NCBI RefSeq assembly: GCF_003347665.1
Contig: NZ_QDGA01000019.1
Span: forward strand, 35,522-99,521
Reading direction: 5' to 3'
From: Microvirga calopogonii
GTDB taxonomy: Bacteria; Pseudomonadota; Alphaproteobacteria; Rhizobiales; Beijerinckiaceae
Length of the DNA: 64,000 bases
Shown: one piece after another, positions 42,856 to 53,565 of the stretch
Position numbering within the stretch: position 1 is the stretch's first letter
Layout: each line of letters opens with the position of its first letter
Position numbers and translations under genes: made by a program
Notes under the pieces: generated by a model
Database searches by the model: none
Told to the model about the DNA's origin: nothing
What the model saw: only the letters and a program-made list of their open reading frames with translations

Positions 42856-43221
42856 ATGACCTCGATCATCCGCGCGCTGCTCGTCTCGGCGGCCTTGTCC
42901 GTCGGCGCGACCTCGGCTTATGCGGCCGCGTCCAACATGCCGACCCAATACCAGCCCGATCCGGCCCTGAAGACGGAAAGCGTCTCCCAGCTTCGCGCCC
43001 GTGTCAGCCAAGCCTGCTCGATCACGCAAGCCAAACTCCAGAGCAGCGTCAGCGAGGCATCTCTCAGCCGCTCCTGCGATTGCTATGCCGGCCGGACGAT
43101 GCGCTCGCTCAGCGCCGATGAGCTCCAAGCCTATCGCGACACGGGCGTGTTCAACGAAACCGCCCGCGCGAAGGCGCTGTCCGCCCTCGATTCCTGCAAG
43201 CTGCCGCGGCCGCAGATCTAA
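42856..43221 (+). CDS. Small secreted cysteine-containing protein
   Basis: 121 aa from ATG 42856. Signal peptide ends near A-Y-A-A-A. The mature protein is helical with four cysteines (Q-A-C-S, S-C-D-C-Y and D-S-C-K), probably disulfide-bonded in the periplasm. Family unknown. Confidence 0.65.
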   Translation: MTSIIRALLVSAALSVGATSAYAAASNMPTQYQPDPALKTESVSQLRARVSQACSITQAKLQSSVSEASLSRSCDCYAGRTMRSLSADELQAYRDTGVFNETARAKALSALDSCKLPRPQI

Positions 43222-43293
43222 GGAGACCCGACTGGCGTTGGCGACGGGGCGGTTGCTTTGCCGCTTCCGGTCCGATGCTCTAGATTGGCCGCC

Positions 43294-44562
43294 ATGCGCG
43301 CATCCGTCAGTCTCGCCCGCTTCTTGTCCCTCGCACTCGCGGCTTTGGTCGCGTGTGCCATTCCGGTGCCGGGAGCCTCAACGCTTCAGGCGCAGGACAT
43401 GCGCGTCGCCACCGAAGCGCAGTTCCGGGACTGGCTCACGCAGACCGTGTGGCCCGACGCGCAGAAACAGGGTGTGTCCCGAGAGACGTTCGAGCGGAAC
43501 CTGTCCGCCATCAGGCTGGATTGGGATCTGCCGGAACTTCGGCCGCCCGGACAGGCGGCTCCGTCCGACGATCAGCGGCAGGCGGAGTTCCAGCGTCCGG
43601 GGCGCTATTTCGTCGAGGCCCAGCTCGCCTCCCTGGCGAAAGACGGGCGCGAGTTGCTGCAGCGATGGGCCTCTGCTCTCGATGCCGTCGAGCGGCGCTA
43701 CGGCGTGCCGCGGGAGATCGTCGTTGCGATCTGGGGACGGGAATCACATTTCGGCCGTGTGACGGCGCAGTATCAGGCGCTGCGGGTCCTGGCCACGCAG
43801 GCTTTCATGGGCCGCCGACGGGAACTCTATTATCCGGAGCTTCTGGCCGCTCTGCTGATCCTCGAGGAGGATCATTTCTCCGGTGAGGTGCTGCTGTCGT
43901 CCTGGGCCGGCGCCATGGGGCAGCCGCAGCTTCTCCCGTCGAAATTCCTGCGATACGCGGTCGATGCCGATGCGGACGGGCGGCGGGACGTCTGGAATTC
44001 GGTGCCCGACTCTCTGGCATCCATCGCGAATTATCTGCGTGAGCATGGCTGGAAACCGGATCTGCCCTGGGGCTTCGAGGTGAGCCTGCCGCAGGAGGTC
44101 TCCTGCACCCTCGAAGGTCCTCGCCAGGGCAAGCCTCTGCAGGAGTGGATGCGGCTCGGGTTGAAGCCTGTCGGCGGCGCCTCGCCCGAGTGGAGCGGCG
44201 ACGCAACCTCTTTCCTGGTGATGCCTGCGGGCCGCTTGGGCCCTGCCTTCCTGGTGTCCGAGAATTTCTATGTCCTCAAGCAGTACAACGAGTCCGATTT
44301 GTACGCTCTCTTCATCGGCCATCTCGCCGATCGCATGCGTGGCGCCCAGGCTTTCGTGGGACGCTGGCAGCCGATCGATACTTTGCGGCGCGGCAACATC
44401 CAGGCCATGCAGGAGCGGTTGAAGAGCCAGGGCTACGATGTCGGAAAGGTCGATGGTCTCGTGGGCTTTGCCACGCGCACGGCTATCGGCCAGTGGCAGA
44501 GCAGGAGCCGGCGCGACGAGACCTGCTTTCCCGATGCGGCGCTCGTCCAGGCCATCCGCTGA
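43294..44562 (+). CDS. Lytic murein transglycosylase (MltB-type) with peptidoglycan-binding domain
   Basis: 422 aa from ATG 43294, with an N-terminal signal segment. Catalytic domain (SLT_2): Glu in I-W-G-R-E-S-H-F-G, Q-A-F-M-G-R-R, S-W-A-G-A-M-G-Q-P-Q, S-I-A-N-Y-L. C-terminal PG_binding_1 (Q-E-R-L-K-S-Q-G-Y-D-V-G-K-V-D-G). It cuts glycan strands, forming 1,6-anhydro-muramic ends, in wall turnover. Confidence 0.92.
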   Translation: MRASVSLARFLSLALAALVACAIPVPGASTLQAQDMRVATEAQFRDWLTQTVWPDAQKQGVSRETFERNLSAIRLDWDLPELRPPGQAAPSDDQRQAEFQRPGRYFVEAQLASLAKDGRELLQRWASALDAVERRYGVPREIVVAIWGRESHFGRVTAQYQALRVLATQAFMGRRRELYYPELLAALLILEEDHFSGEVLLSSWAGAMGQPQLLPSKFLRYAVDADADGRRDVWNSVPDSLASIANYLREHGWKPDLPWGFEVSLPQEVSCTLEGPRQGKPLQEWMRLGLKPVGGASPEWSGDATSFLVMPAGRLGPAFLVSENFYVLKQYNESDLYALFIGHLADRMRGAQAFVGRWQPIDTLRRGNIQAMQERLKSQGYDVGKVDGLVGFATRTAIGQWQSRSRRDETCFPDAALVQAIR

Positions 44563-44583
44563 GTCCGCATTCAGAGCGGATCT

Positions 44584-45231
44584 TCATCCTGGCGAATGCA
44601 GCGAGCCGCTCGCATCCCAAGCATGTGAAAACACCACCCGGCCCTTTTCCAGCCGGGCCGATCCGTCGCAGATCATCCGCAGGGCTTGCGGATAAAGCCT
44701 GTGCTCCTGCACGATTACGCGGGCCGCAAGGCTTTCTTCCGTGTCGTCCGGCACCACGGGCACGGCGGCCTGGGCGATGATGGGGCCGGCATCCAGTTCC
44801 GGCACCACGAAATGCACCGTGCAGCCGTGGACCAGAACGCCTTCTTCCAGGGCGCGGCGGTGGGTCTGCGTGCCCCGGAAAAGGGGCAGGAGGGAGGGAT
44901 GGATGTTGACCATCCGGCCTGCCCAGCGCTCCACGAACCAGTCGGTCAGCACCCGCATGAAGCCGGCAAGGCAGATGAAGTCGATGGCATGCGAGGCGAG
45001 GGCCGCGTCCATCGCCTTCTCGAAATCCTCGCGGGTGGGATGCGCCTTGTGGTCGATCACGCAGGTGGCTATCCCGGCCTCCTGCGCCCGTTCGAGGCCG
45101 GCCGCGTCGGGGCGGTTCGACAGCACGAGGGCGATCTCGGCCGGAAAACCCTCGGCGCGAGCGGCCTCGATCAGCGAGACCATGTTCGAGCCGCGGCCCG
45201 AGATCAGGATGGCGACGCGGCGGCGGGTCAT
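44584..45231 (-). CDS. purN: Phosphoribosylglycinamide formyltransferase
   Basis: 215 aa. A-I-L-I-S-G-R-G-S-N-M, F-I-C-L-A-G-F-M-R, N-I-H-P-S-L-L-P-L-F (catalytic Asn/His), C-T-V-H-F-V and D-A-G-P-I-I-A-Q are diagnostic. Third step of purine synthesis, using 10-formyl-THF. The start shares one base with the purM stop, so they form one operon. Confidence 0.96.
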   Translation of the reverse strand: MTRRRVAILISGRGSNMVSLIEAARAEGFPAEIALVLSNRPDAAGLERAQEAGIATCVIDHKAHPTREDFEKAMDAALASHAIDFICLAGFMRVLTDWFVERWAGRMVNIHPSLLPLFRGTQTHRRALEEGVLVHGCTVHFVVPELDAGPIIAQAAVPVVPDDTEESLAARVIVQEHRLYPQALRMICDGSARLEKGRVVFSHAWDASGSLHSPG

Positions 45232-46301
45232 CAGAACTTCAGGGAGCCCGAGGTCTGGACGCGTTCACCGCCCGCATGCGCCACGGTTTCGCCGATGCGA
45301 ACCGGGTTTTCGCCGGCCTTCGCCAACCGCTCCATCACGGCTTCGGCCTTGTCGGCGCTCGCCACCACGATCATGCCGATGCCGCAATTGAATGTGCGCA
45401 GCATCTCGGCCTCGGCCACGCCGCCGGTCTCAGCGAGCCAGCCGAAGACGGGCGGGACGGCGATCGCATCGAGATCGAGGCGCACGCCGACGCCGTCGGG
45501 CAGGACGCGCGGGATGTTGTCCGGGAAGCCGCCGCCGGTGATGTGGCAGAGCGCGTTGATCCCGTCGCCGCCTTTGAGCACCTCCAGGAGGGACTTCACG
45601 TAGATCCGGGTCGGCTCCAGCAGGGCCTGGGCGAGAGTCTTGCCCTCGGCGAAGGGAGCGGGCGCATCCCAGGCGAGGCCCGAATGCTCGACGATCCGGC
45701 GCACGAGCGAGAAGCCGTTGGAATGGACGCCCGAGGAGGGCAGGCCGATGAGCACGTCGCCGACATTGACGTCCTTTGGAAGAAGCGTGCCGCGCTCGGC
45801 TGCGCCGACGGCGAAGCCGGCGAGGTCGTAGTCCCCTTTGGCGTAGAGCCCCGGCATCTCGGCGGTTTCGCCGCCGATCAGGGCGCAGCCCGCCTGGAGG
45901 CAGCCCTCGGCAATGCCCTTGACGATGTGGACGCCAACCTCGGGAGAGAGCTTTCCGGTGGCGAAATAGTCGAGGAAGAAGAGGGGCTCCGCGCCCTGGA
46001 CGATGATGTCGTTCACGCACATGGCCACGAGGTCGATGCCGATGGTGTCGTGGATGCCCGTCTCGATGGCAATCTTGACCTTGGTGCCGACGCCGTCATT
46101 GGCCGCGACCAGGATCGGGTCCTTGAAACCGGCCGCCTTGAGGTCGAAGAGCCCGCCGAAACCGCCGATCTCCGCATCGGCGCCCGGCCGGCGCGTGGAC
46201 CGCACCAGGGGCTTGATCTGGTCGACCATGGCGTTGCCCGCGTCGATATCGACGCCCGCTTGGGCATAGGTCAGGCCGTTCGTCTGCTTCTCGGTCGTCA
46301 T
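45231..46301 (-). CDS. purM: Phosphoribosylformylglycinamidine cyclo-ligase
   Basis: 356 aa. [13 protein letters not shown] start, [16 protein letters not shown] and G-V-H-S-N-G-F-S are the family signatures. Makes aminoimidazole ribotide in purine synthesis. First gene of the purM-purN operon. Confidence 0.97.
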   Translation of the reverse strand: MTTEKQTNGLTYAQAGVDIDAGNAMVDQIKPLVRSTRRPGADAEIGGFGGLFDLKAAGFKDPILVAANDGVGTKVKIAIETGIHDTIGIDLVAMCVNDIIVQGAEPLFFLDYFATGKLSPEVGVHIVKGIAEGCLQAGCALIGGETAEMPGLYAKGDYDLAGFAVGAAERGTLLPKDVNVGDVLIGLPSSGVHSNGFSLVRRIVEHSGLAWDAPAPFAEGKTLAQALLEPTRIYVKSLLEVLKGGDGINALCHITGGGFPDNIPRVLPDGVGVRLDLDAIAVPPVFGWLAETGGVAEAEMLRTFNCGIGMIVVASADKAEAVMERLAKAGENPVRIGETVAHAGGERVQTSGSLKF

Positions 46302-46388
46302 GGCTCACCCCGTGTTGGCTCGGGCAGTAAGGCGAGAGGGGGCGGGAGGCAAGGGGAGAGTTCGCATTTTGCGAACCCTGTCTTGCCT

Positions 46389-46530
46389 GTCATTCCGGGG
46401 CGGCTCGTCAGAGCCGAACCCGGAACCCATAACCGCTAACGCCTTGAATTCTGCTGCAACGTCAATCGCGCATCCTTGAGATGTGGTGGTTATGGGTTCC
46501 GGGCTCCGCTGCGCGGCCCCGGAATGACGG
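46389..46530. repeat. Intergenic palindromic repeat, class B
   Basis: TGTCATTCCGGGGCGGC ... GAACCCGGAACCC, spacer, GGGTTCCGGGCTC...GCCCCGGAATGACGG. A large inverted repeat; a second copy is at 62560-62696. Confidence 0.7.
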
Positions 46531-46615
46531 TTCCGGTTCCGTGAAAGCCATCTTATCCCCACCCTTCGGACCCGGCGATTGAACTCCGCCGCTCGACCCG
46601 CCATCATCATCCCCG

Positions 46616-47146
46616 ATGACCATTCCGAACATCATCACCATCGGCCGCCTCATCATCGTGCCCATCGTGATCGTCATGATCATGCAGCAGCGCTGGGCCA
46701 CGGCCTTCGCGCTTTTCGTCGTGGCGGGCGTTTCCGATGCGGTTGACGGCTTCATCGCCCGCAAATTCGACATGCGGAGCGAATTCGGGGCCTATATCGA
46801 TCCCCTGGCGGACAAGTCGCTCCTGGTCTCGATCTACGTGACGCTCGCCATCGTGGGGGCGATCCCCGGCTGGCTTGCCATCGTGGTTGTCTCGCGGGAC
46901 GCCATGATCGTGGCGGCCGTGCTCCTGTCCTGGGTCATGAGCCGTCCGGTCGAGATCAAGCCGCTCATCGTCAGCAAGCTCAACACCGGCGCGCAGCTCG
47001 CTTTCGCCGCCTATGCGCTCGCGGCCAACGCCTTCGGCGTGGAACTCGGAGGGCTCGAGGAAATCGTCATGGTGCTGGTGGCGACCTTGACCATAGCCTC
47101 CGCCGGTGCCTATCTCGTCGGTTGGCTGCGCCACATGTCCACCTGA
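46616..47146 (+). CDS. CDP-alcohol phosphatidyltransferase
   Basis: 176 aa, five or six hydrophobic segments. The family motif is complete: D-A-V-D-G-F-I-A-R-K-F-D-M-R-S-E-F-G-A-Y then I-D-P-L-A-D-K. Likely phosphatidylglycerophosphate synthase-like, though the alcohol acceptor cannot be told. The stop overlaps the next start (TGATG). Confidence 0.88.
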   Translation: MTIPNIITIGRLIIVPIVIVMIMQQRWATAFALFVVAGVSDAVDGFIARKFDMRSEFGAYIDPLADKSLLVSIYVTLAIVGAIPGWLAIVVVSRDAMIVAAVLLSWVMSRPVEIKPLIVSKLNTGAQLAFAAYALAANAFGVELGGLEEIVMVLVATLTIASAGAYLVGWLRHMST

Positions 47147-48291
47147 TGGCCAAAAAGATACAGTATGGGGAACCGATGACGGTCCAACGGCAGATTGGGT
47201 TTTGGATTGCGGCGCTGGTCGTCGCGGTCCTTCTGCTGTTCGTCCTGCGCGGAATCCTCCTGCCGTTCGTCGCAGGATTCGCGCTCGCCTACCTGCTCGA
47301 TCCCCTGGCCGACCGCCTGCAGAAGGTGGGCATCGGACGCCTGGGCGCGAGCCTTCTCATTCTGGTTCTTTTCGTTCTCATCCTCATCATCGCTCTCATG
47401 ATCCTGGTGCCTTTCGCGGCGCAGCAGGTGGGGGCCTTCGTGGAGCGGCTGCCCGGCTACGTCACGAGGCTTCAGGAACTTGGAGCCGAGCAGATCGGCC
47501 CCTTGATCCGGAAACTCGGGATCGAGGATGCGCTCCCGGCGGCGCCCCCCTCCGTCGGCAACCTCATCAGCCAGGGCATCGCCTGGATCACCGCCTTCCT
47601 GCAGGGGTTGTGGTCCGGCGGGCAGGCGTTGATCGGCATCTTCTCGCTCCTGGTGGTGACGCCGGTCGTGGCCTTCTACATGCTGGTCGACTGGGACCGC
47701 ATGGTGAAGACCGTGGATTCCTGGATGCCCATGAAGCACCGGGATACGATCCGCGCGATCGCCCACGACGTCGACCGGGCAATCGCCGGCTTCGTCCGGG
47801 GACAGGCCCTGGTCTGTCTCATCCTCGGCACCTTCTATGCGGTCAGCCTTGCCCTGATCGGGCTGAATTTCGGCGCGCTGATCGGCATGACCGCCGGCAT
47901 CCTGAGCTTCATCCCCTATGTGGGCTCGCTCACGGGCCTCATCCTCTCTGTCGGCGTCGCGATCGTGCAGTTCTGGCCTGACTGGACCATGATCGCCGCG
48001 ACGCTGGGCATCTTCATCTTCGGCCAGTTCGTGGAGGGCAACATCCTCTCGCCGAAGCTGGTGGGCGAATCCGTCGGCCTGCACCCGGTCTGGCTGATGT
48101 TCGCCCTCGTGGCCTTCGGCGCCCTGTTCGGCTTCGTGGGGCTGCTGCTCGCGGTGCCGCTCGCCGCCGCCATGGGCGTCATCGCGCGCTTCGCCCTGCG
48201 GCAATATCTGGCGAGCCCCCTCTATCGCGGCACGGAGCCGGCGATCCTGAAACCCAGGGTCGAGCCCGAGAAGGTCGATCTCGATGCGTGA
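47146..48291 (+). CDS. AI-2E family transporter (PerM/TqsA-like)
   Basis: 381 aa from ATG 47146, overlapping the previous stop; ATG 47176 is an alternative. Eight hydrophobic segments, the characteristic periplasmic region, and the late G-N-I-L-S-P-K-L-V-G motif. Substrate unknown; quorum-signal export is shown for few members. In an apparent operon leading to hdaA, ppk1 and ppx. Confidence 0.85.
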   Translation: MAKKIQYGEPMTVQRQIGFWIAALVVAVLLLFVLRGILLPFVAGFALAYLLDPLADRLQKVGIGRLGASLLILVLFVLILIIALMILVPFAAQQVGAFVERLPGYVTRLQELGAEQIGPLIRKLGIEDALPAAPPSVGNLISQGIAWITAFLQGLWSGGQALIGIFSLLVVTPVVAFYMLVDWDRMVKTVDSWMPMKHRDTIRAIAHDVDRAIAGFVRGQALVCLILGTFYAVSLALIGLNFGALIGMTAGILSFIPYVGSLTGLILSVGVAIVQFWPDWTMIAATLGIFIFGQFVEGNILSPKLVGESVGLHPVWLMFALVAFGALFGFVGLLLAVPLAAAMGVIARFALRQYLASPLYRGTEPAILKPRVEPEKVDLDA

Positions 48292-48976
48292 GATGCCCAA
48301 GCAGCTCGCCTTCGACCTGCCGCTCGATCCCCGTTTCGGAGCCGAGGATTTCCTTGTCAGCCCGTCGAACGAGCAGGCTTACGGCCTGATCGAGAGCTGG
48401 CCCGACTGGCCGGACACGATCCTGCTCCTTGTCGGCCCCCGCGGCAGCGGCAAGAGCCATCTGGCCTCCATCTGGGCGACGAACGCCCGTGCCTGGACTA
48501 TCGACGCCTCCGGGATCACGCAGGACAGGGTGCCCCACCTCGTCTCGAACGGCGCGCTCGCCATCGAGGACATGGATCGGGGCGAGCGGGACGAGGCGGC
48601 CCTGTTCCACCTCCTGAATCTCGCGCGGGAGAAAAAGGCTTCGCTGCTGATCACCTGCGAGACGCCGCCCGACCGCTGGTCCCTGCGCACGCCCGACCTG
48701 CTGTCGCGCCTGCGGCTCGCCCCGAGCGTGTCTCTGGATGCGCCCGACGATGCGCTCCTGAAGGCCGTCCTGGTGAAGCTTTTCGTCGACAGGCAACTCG
48801 TGGTCGACACCTCCGTTGTCGACTATATTGCCCTTCGGATCGAACGGTCATTGGCGAAGGCCTCCGAGCTCGTTGCGCTCCTCGACAGGGAGGCGCTGAG
48901 CCGGGGGCGTCGCGTGTCCCGGGCGATCGCGGCGGAGATCCTTGGGGCCGCACAGGAAACGGATGAGAGCGAGTGA
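48284..48976 (+). CDS. hdaA: DnaA-related regulator (HdaA-like)
   Basis: 230 aa; ATG 48284 overlaps the transporter gene (ATG 48293 is possible). K-Q-L-A-F-D-L-P near the N-terminus is a clamp-binding motif (Q-L-x-F). AAA+ core with P-R-G-S-G-K-S-H Walker A and L-A-I-E-D-M-D Walker B-like strand; no DnaA DNA-binding domain. HdaA with the sliding clamp stimulates DnaA-ATP hydrolysis to prevent over-initiation. Confidence 0.85.
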   Translation: MREMPKQLAFDLPLDPRFGAEDFLVSPSNEQAYGLIESWPDWPDTILLLVGPRGSGKSHLASIWATNARAWTIDASGITQDRVPHLVSNGALAIEDMDRGERDEAALFHLLNLAREKKASLLITCETPPDRWSLRTPDLLSRLRLAPSVSLDAPDDALLKAVLVKLFVDRQLVVDTSVVDYIALRIERSLAKASELVALLDREALSRGRRVSRAIAAEILGAAQETDESE

Positions 48977-51291
48977 AGTCTGACACCAACGCCGCATTGG
49001 CGAACCGTCGTGAAAACGTCACGAAGCCCAGAGCAAAACGGTCGCCGAAGAAGGATACGGCGGAGACCGAAGTGCACAGCGCGATTGCCCTTAAGGAAGT
49101 GGAGACCGTCAGCGAAGCTCCCTTGCCGAAGGCTCCGCCGGACATCGAACTCGACGGGGCGGTGCTGCGGAAGTTCCCCCAGCGCTTCATCAACCGCGAA
49201 CTCTCCTGGCTGCAGTTCAACCGCCGGGTGTTCGAGGAGGCGTCGAACCGTAACCATCCGCTCCTGGAGCAACTGCGCTTCCTGTCGATCTCGGCCGACA
49301 ATCTCGACGAGTTCTTCATGGTGCGCGTGGCGGGCCTGATCGGCCAGGTGCGCTCGGGCGTCGCCACTGCGTCGCAGGACGGGCTCACGCCGCAGGAGCA
49401 GCTGGGGAAGATCTCCGTGGCCGTCTCCCATCTCGCGTCCGACCAGCAGCGGCGCTGGCGCGAACTGCGGGACGCACTGCTGGAGGAGGGCATCGTCCTC
49501 ACCGAGGGGGCGGGGCTGACGAAGGCGGAGGCCTCCTGGCTCGAGGACTACTTCCTCAACCACGTCTTCCCGGTGCTGACGCCGCTCGCCATCGATCCGG
49601 CGCATCCCTTCCCGTTCATTCCCAATCTCGGCTCGTCCATCGCCCTGAAGCTGGTGCGCCAGAGCGACGGCAAGGTGCTGAACGCGCTGATCCGCCTGCC
49701 GTCGCGCGCGGAGCGCTTCATCCGCCTGCCGGATTTCGCCGAGACGGGCGCGACCCGCTTCATCGCCCTGGAGCAGATGATCGTGCTCTATACGAGCCGC
49801 CTGTTCCCCGGCTACGCGGTGCAGGGGCAGGGCGCCTTCCGGGTGATCCGCGATTCCGATATCGAAGTGGAGGAGGAGGCCGAGGATCTCGTGCGCCTGT
49901 TCGAGACCGCGCTCAAGCAGCGCCGGCGCGGCAGCGTGATCCGCCTCGAGGTCGAGGCGGCCATGCCGGAGGACCTGCGCCTCTTCGTGGCCGAGGAGAT
50001 GGAAGTGTCCAACGACGAGGTCTTCGTCGTCGAGGGCATGATGGGCCTGCGGGACCTGTCGCAGCTCGTTGCTCTCGAACGGCCCGACCTCAAGTTCAAG
50101 CCTTACAATCCGCGTTTCCCCGAGCGCATCCGCGAGCACAGCGGCGATTGCTTCGCGGCGATCCGCGAGAAGGACATCATCGTCCATCACCCCTACGAAT
50201 CCTTCGACGCGGTGGTGCAGTTCCTGCGCCAGGCCGCGCGCGACCCGAACGTGGTGGCGATCAAGCAGACGCTCTATCGCACCTCGTCCGATTCCCCCAT
50301 CGTGGCCGCGCTCGCGGAGGCCGCCGAGGCGGGCAAGTCCGTCACGGCTCTCGTGGAGCTGAAGGCACGCTTCGACGAGGAGGCCAATATCCGGTGGGCC
50401 CGCGACCTGGAGCGCGCCGGCGCCCAGGTGGTGTTCGGCTTCATCGAGCTGAAGACGCACGCGAAACTGTCCATGGTCGTGCGCCGCGAAGGCAGCCAGC
50501 TCATCACCTATTGCCATGTGGGCACGGGCAACTACCACCCGATCACCGCGCGCATCTACACCGACCTGTCCTATTTCACCGCCGACCCGGTGATCGGGCG
50601 GGACGTGTCGCGCATCTTCAACTTCGTGACGGGCTACGCGGAGCCCGCCGAACTGGAGCGCATGGCGGTGTCGCCGCTCACCTTGAGGAAACGCCTGCTC
50701 CAGCACATCGAGGAGGAGGTGGCCCATGCCAAGGCGGGCCGGCAGGGGGCGATCTGGGGCAAATGCAACTCGCTCGTCGATGCCGACATCATCGATGCGC
50801 TCTACGACGCGAGCGCCGCGGGCGTGCAGGTCGATCTCATCGTGCGCGGCATCTGCTGCCTTCGCCCGGGCATCATGGGCCTGTCGGAGAACATCCGGGT
50901 CAAGTCCATCGTCGGGCGCTTCCTCGAGCACACGCGCATCTATGCCTTCGGCAACGGGCATGGCCTGCCGAACCCGAAAGCGCATGTCTACATCTCCTCC
51001 GCCGATCTCATGACACGCAACCTCGACCGTCGCGTCGAGGCCCTGATGCCGATCCTCAATCCGACCGTGCACCAGCAGGTGCTCGACCAGATCATGCTCG
51101 CCAACCTCCTCGACAACGAGCAGAGCTGGACCGTGCTCCCCGACGGCTCGAGCCAGCGGGTGATACCGGCCAAGGGCGAGGAACCATTCAACGCTCACAA
51201 GTATTTCATGACAAATCCGAGTCTGTCGGGCCGTGGCAAATCCCTCAAAACCTCCAGCCCCAAGGCGCTCGCCAAGCGCGGGCAACGCTGA
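48973..51291 (+). CDS. ppk1: Polyphosphate kinase 1
   Basis: 772 aa from GTG 48973, overlapping hdaA by 4 nt. [49 protein letters not shown] (autophosphorylated His) and [17 protein letters not shown]. Reversibly makes polyphosphate from ATP. Directly followed by ppx. Confidence 0.96.
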   Translation: MKSDTNAALANRRENVTKPRAKRSPKKDTAETEVHSAIALKEVETVSEAPLPKAPPDIELDGAVLRKFPQRFINRELSWLQFNRRVFEEASNRNHPLLEQLRFLSISADNLDEFFMVRVAGLIGQVRSGVATASQDGLTPQEQLGKISVAVSHLASDQQRRWRELRDALLEEGIVLTEGAGLTKAEASWLEDYFLNHVFPVLTPLAIDPAHPFPFIPNLGSSIALKLVRQSDGKVLNALIRLPSRAERFIRLPDFAETGATRFIALEQMIVLYTSRLFPGYAVQGQGAFRVIRDSDIEVEEEAEDLVRLFETALKQRRRGSVIRLEVEAAMPEDLRLFVAEEMEVSNDEVFVVEGMMGLRDLSQLVALERPDLKFKPYNPRFPERIREHSGDCFAAIREKDIIVHHPYESFDAVVQFLRQAARDPNVVAIKQTLYRTSSDSPIVAALAEAAEAGKSVTALVELKARFDEEANIRWARDLERAGAQVVFGFIELKTHAKLSMVVRREGSQLITYCHVGTGNYHPITARIYTDLSYFTADPVIGRDVSRIFNFVTGYAEPAELERMAVSPLTLRKRLLQHIEEEVAHAKAGRQGAIWGKCNSLVDADIIDALYDASAAGVQVDLIVRGICCLRPGIMGLSENIRVKSIVGRFLEHTRIYAFGNGHGLPNPKAHVYISSADLMTRNLDRRVEALMPILNPTVHQQVLDQIMLANLLDNEQSWTVLPDGSSQRVIPAKGEEPFNAHKYFMTNPSLSGRGKSLKTSSPKALAKRGQR

Positions 51292-51292
51292 C

Positions 51293-52813
51293 ATGCAGGC
51301 CGTAAGCCAGGAGGCTCAGGGACGGCTCAAGATCGGCCGTCCCGTGGCCATCATCGATATCGGGTCGAACTCGGTGCGCCTCGTGGCCTATGAGGGCCTC
51401 TCCCGCGCCGTGACGCCGATCTACAACGAAAAGGTTCTCTGCGGCCTCGGACGCCATGTGGCGACCACCGGCCGCCTCGACGACGAGGCCGTGGACCGGG
51501 CCCTGCGGGCACTCGCCCGGTTCCGCGTCCTCTGCGACACCATGCATGTGTCCGAGGTCTTTGTGCTGGCGACCGCCGCGGCGCGCGACGCCTCCAACGG
51601 TCCCGCTTTCCTGGAGGCGGCGGCCGAGGCCTGCGGCCAGCCGATCAGCCTGCTCTCCGGCGCCGAGGAAGCGCGGGCCTCCGCGCTCGGCGTCATCGCG
51701 GGCTTCCACGAGCCGGACGGCATGGTCGGCGACATGGGCGGCGGCAGCCTCGAGCTGGTCGACGTGCTGGGCTCCCGGGTCGGGCAGGGGATCACCATGC
51801 CGCTCGGCGGCCTCGCCCTGCAGGACGTCAGCGGCGGCTCGCTGAAGCGGGCCCAGCGGATCGTGCGCGAAGCGCTGGAACGGGCCCCGGAATATCTGGA
51901 GGACCTGCACGGCCGGACGTTCTACGCGGTCGGCGGCACGTGGCGCGCGCTGGCGCGGTTGCACCAGGCGGCGCGGGATTACCCGCTGCACGTGATGCAT
52001 GGTTACATCATCGACCCCGACGACGGGCTCGACTTCCTGCATCTCGTGGAGGAGGCCGATTCCAAGACCCTGAAGGACATCGAGAGCGTCTCCGAGGCCC
52101 GACGCCCGCTCCTGGCCTACGGGGCCATCGTGCTCGAAGAGATCATCCGCCTCGGCGAGCCGAAGGAGGTCGCCATCTCGGCCTTTGGCGTGCGCGAGGG
52201 CGTCCTGTTCGACAGGCTCGATCCAGAGACGCGCGAGCGCGACCCGCTGCTCGCGGCCGCCAGCGACCTCAACCTCCTGCGCTCCCGCTCGCCCCGCCAT
52301 GGGGTCGAGCTGTGCCAGTGGACGCAAGCCTTCATCGATAGCCTGGGCCTGCCGGAGACGGATTACGATATCCGCCTGCGCCGGGCGGCCTGCCTCCTGG
52401 CCGATATCGGCTGGCGGGCCCATCCCGACTACCGGGGCGAGCAGAGCCTCAACCTGATCGCCTACGGGGCTTTCGCCGGGCTCGACCATCCGGGTCGCGC
52501 CTATCTGGCCCTGTCGATCTTCTTCCGGCACGAGGGACTGTCTCCCGACAAGGTCAGCTCGCGGATCAAGTCCCTTGCGGGTCCCCGGCTCCTGGAGCGG
52601 GCGCGGCTGCTCGCCGCGCTGATGCGCATCGCCTATCCGGTTTCGGTCGCCATGGAGGGGATTCTCCCTCAAGCCCCCCTCACGGCCCGTGGCAATCAGA
52701 TCGTGCTGGCTCTGCCGGCCGGCCTGGAGCCGCTCGCCAATGAGCGCCTTACCGGCCGCCTTCGCGCCCTGGGCAAGCTTCTCAACATGGATCCCGTCGT
52801 CGAAATCCATTAA
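51293..52813 (+). CDS. ppx: Exopolyphosphatase / guanosine pentaphosphatase
   Basis: 506 aa from ATG 51293, one base after ppk1. Ppx/GppA fold: I-D-I-G-S-N-S-V-R-L-V, A-T-A-A-A-R-D-A, G-D-M-G-G-G-S-L-E-L and V-G-G-T-W-R-A-L. A C-terminal HD-type helical domain includes R-R-A-A-C-L-L-A-D-I-G-W. Degrades polyphosphate, the opposite of its neighbour. Confidence 0.94.
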   Translation: MQAVSQEAQGRLKIGRPVAIIDIGSNSVRLVAYEGLSRAVTPIYNEKVLCGLGRHVATTGRLDDEAVDRALRALARFRVLCDTMHVSEVFVLATAAARDASNGPAFLEAAAEACGQPISLLSGAEEARASALGVIAGFHEPDGMVGDMGGGSLELVDVLGSRVGQGITMPLGGLALQDVSGGSLKRAQRIVREALERAPEYLEDLHGRTFYAVGGTWRALARLHQAARDYPLHVMHGYIIDPDDGLDFLHLVEEADSKTLKDIESVSEARRPLLAYGAIVLEEIIRLGEPKEVAISAFGVREGVLFDRLDPETRERDPLLAAASDLNLLRSRSPRHGVELCQWTQAFIDSLGLPETDYDIRLRRAACLLADIGWRAHPDYRGEQSLNLIAYGAFAGLDHPGRAYLALSIFFRHEGLSPDKVSSRIKSLAGPRLLERARLLAALMRIAYPVSVAMEGILPQAPLTARGNQIVLALPAGLEPLANERLTGRLRALGKLLNMDPVVEIH

Positions 52814-52941
52814 AAGGCGGTCATCCGTCGCGGACGGGGCCTATCGGCTCCGGCCGCGCGCATGATTAAGGGTTTACAGAGCAAGAGACTTCAATACTTT
52901 CTCTTCCCATTGGGAAGGAAGCTTAGCCTTTGGGGACAACC

Positions 52942-53565
52942 ATGGAATTGATCGACCTCACAGCCGTTCGCAATGCAGAGCGGTCCAGCGAGCCATACAA
53001 CTACGTTCTCGCCTCGAACCTTCTGAAGCAGGACAAGATCGCCGAGCTGCGGCGGGATTTTCCCGACATCAACAAGCCCGGCTACCTGACCGTGGACGAG
53101 GTTAACCTTCACGGCCGCTTCAAGAAGCTCATCGAGGAGCTGGAAGGTCCGGAGCTGACCGAGGAGCTGTCCAAGAAGTTCGGCCTGGACCTGCACCAGT
53201 ATCCGCGCCTGACCACCATCATGAAGAAGTCGCAGCCGAAATACGGGTCCATCCACACGGACGGCCCGTCCAAGGTCATGACCATGCTGGTCTACATGAA
53301 CGACGAGTGGCAGCAGGACGAGGGTGGCCGCCTGCGGGTTCTCTACGACGACAAGAACTACGACAAGTTCAAGCTGGAAGTGCCGCCCGTCATGGGCACC
53401 ATGTTCGCCTTCCTGCGCTCCGACAATTCCTGGCACGGCCATCTGCCCTTCTCCGGCGAGCGCCGCGTGGTCCAGATCGCCTGGGTAAAGAGCCAGGCCG
53501 ACGTGGACCGCAAGAAGAAGCACAACAAGCTGGCTCAGGTCTTCAAGGGCATTTTCGGGCGGTAA
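52942..53565 (+). CDS. 2OG-Fe(II) oxygenase (prolyl hydroxylase-like)
   Basis: 207 aa from ATG 52942. Double-stranded beta-helix with iron ligands His and Asp in S-I-H-T-D-G and distal His in W-H-G-H-L-P-F, then Arg in G-E-R-R-V-V-Q-I for 2-oxoglutarate. Target unknown. A small palindrome of GGCCGGG/CCCGGCC type follows at 53600-53622. Confidence 0.85.
   Translation: MELIDLTAVRNAERSSEPYNYVLASNLLKQDKIAELRRDFPDINKPGYLTVDEVNLHGRFKKLIEELEGPELTEELSKKFGLDLHQYPRLTTIMKKSQPKYGSIHTDGPSKVMTMLVYMNDEWQQDEGGRLRVLYDDKNYDKFKLEVPPVMGTMFAFLRSDNSWHGHLPFSGERRVVQIAWVKSQADVDRKKKHNKLAQVFKGIFGR

Noticed and set aside
48823..51294. 823-aa open frame antisense to ppk1
   Set aside because: The ppk1 motifs on the plus strand are complete; the antisense frame is a composition artefact.
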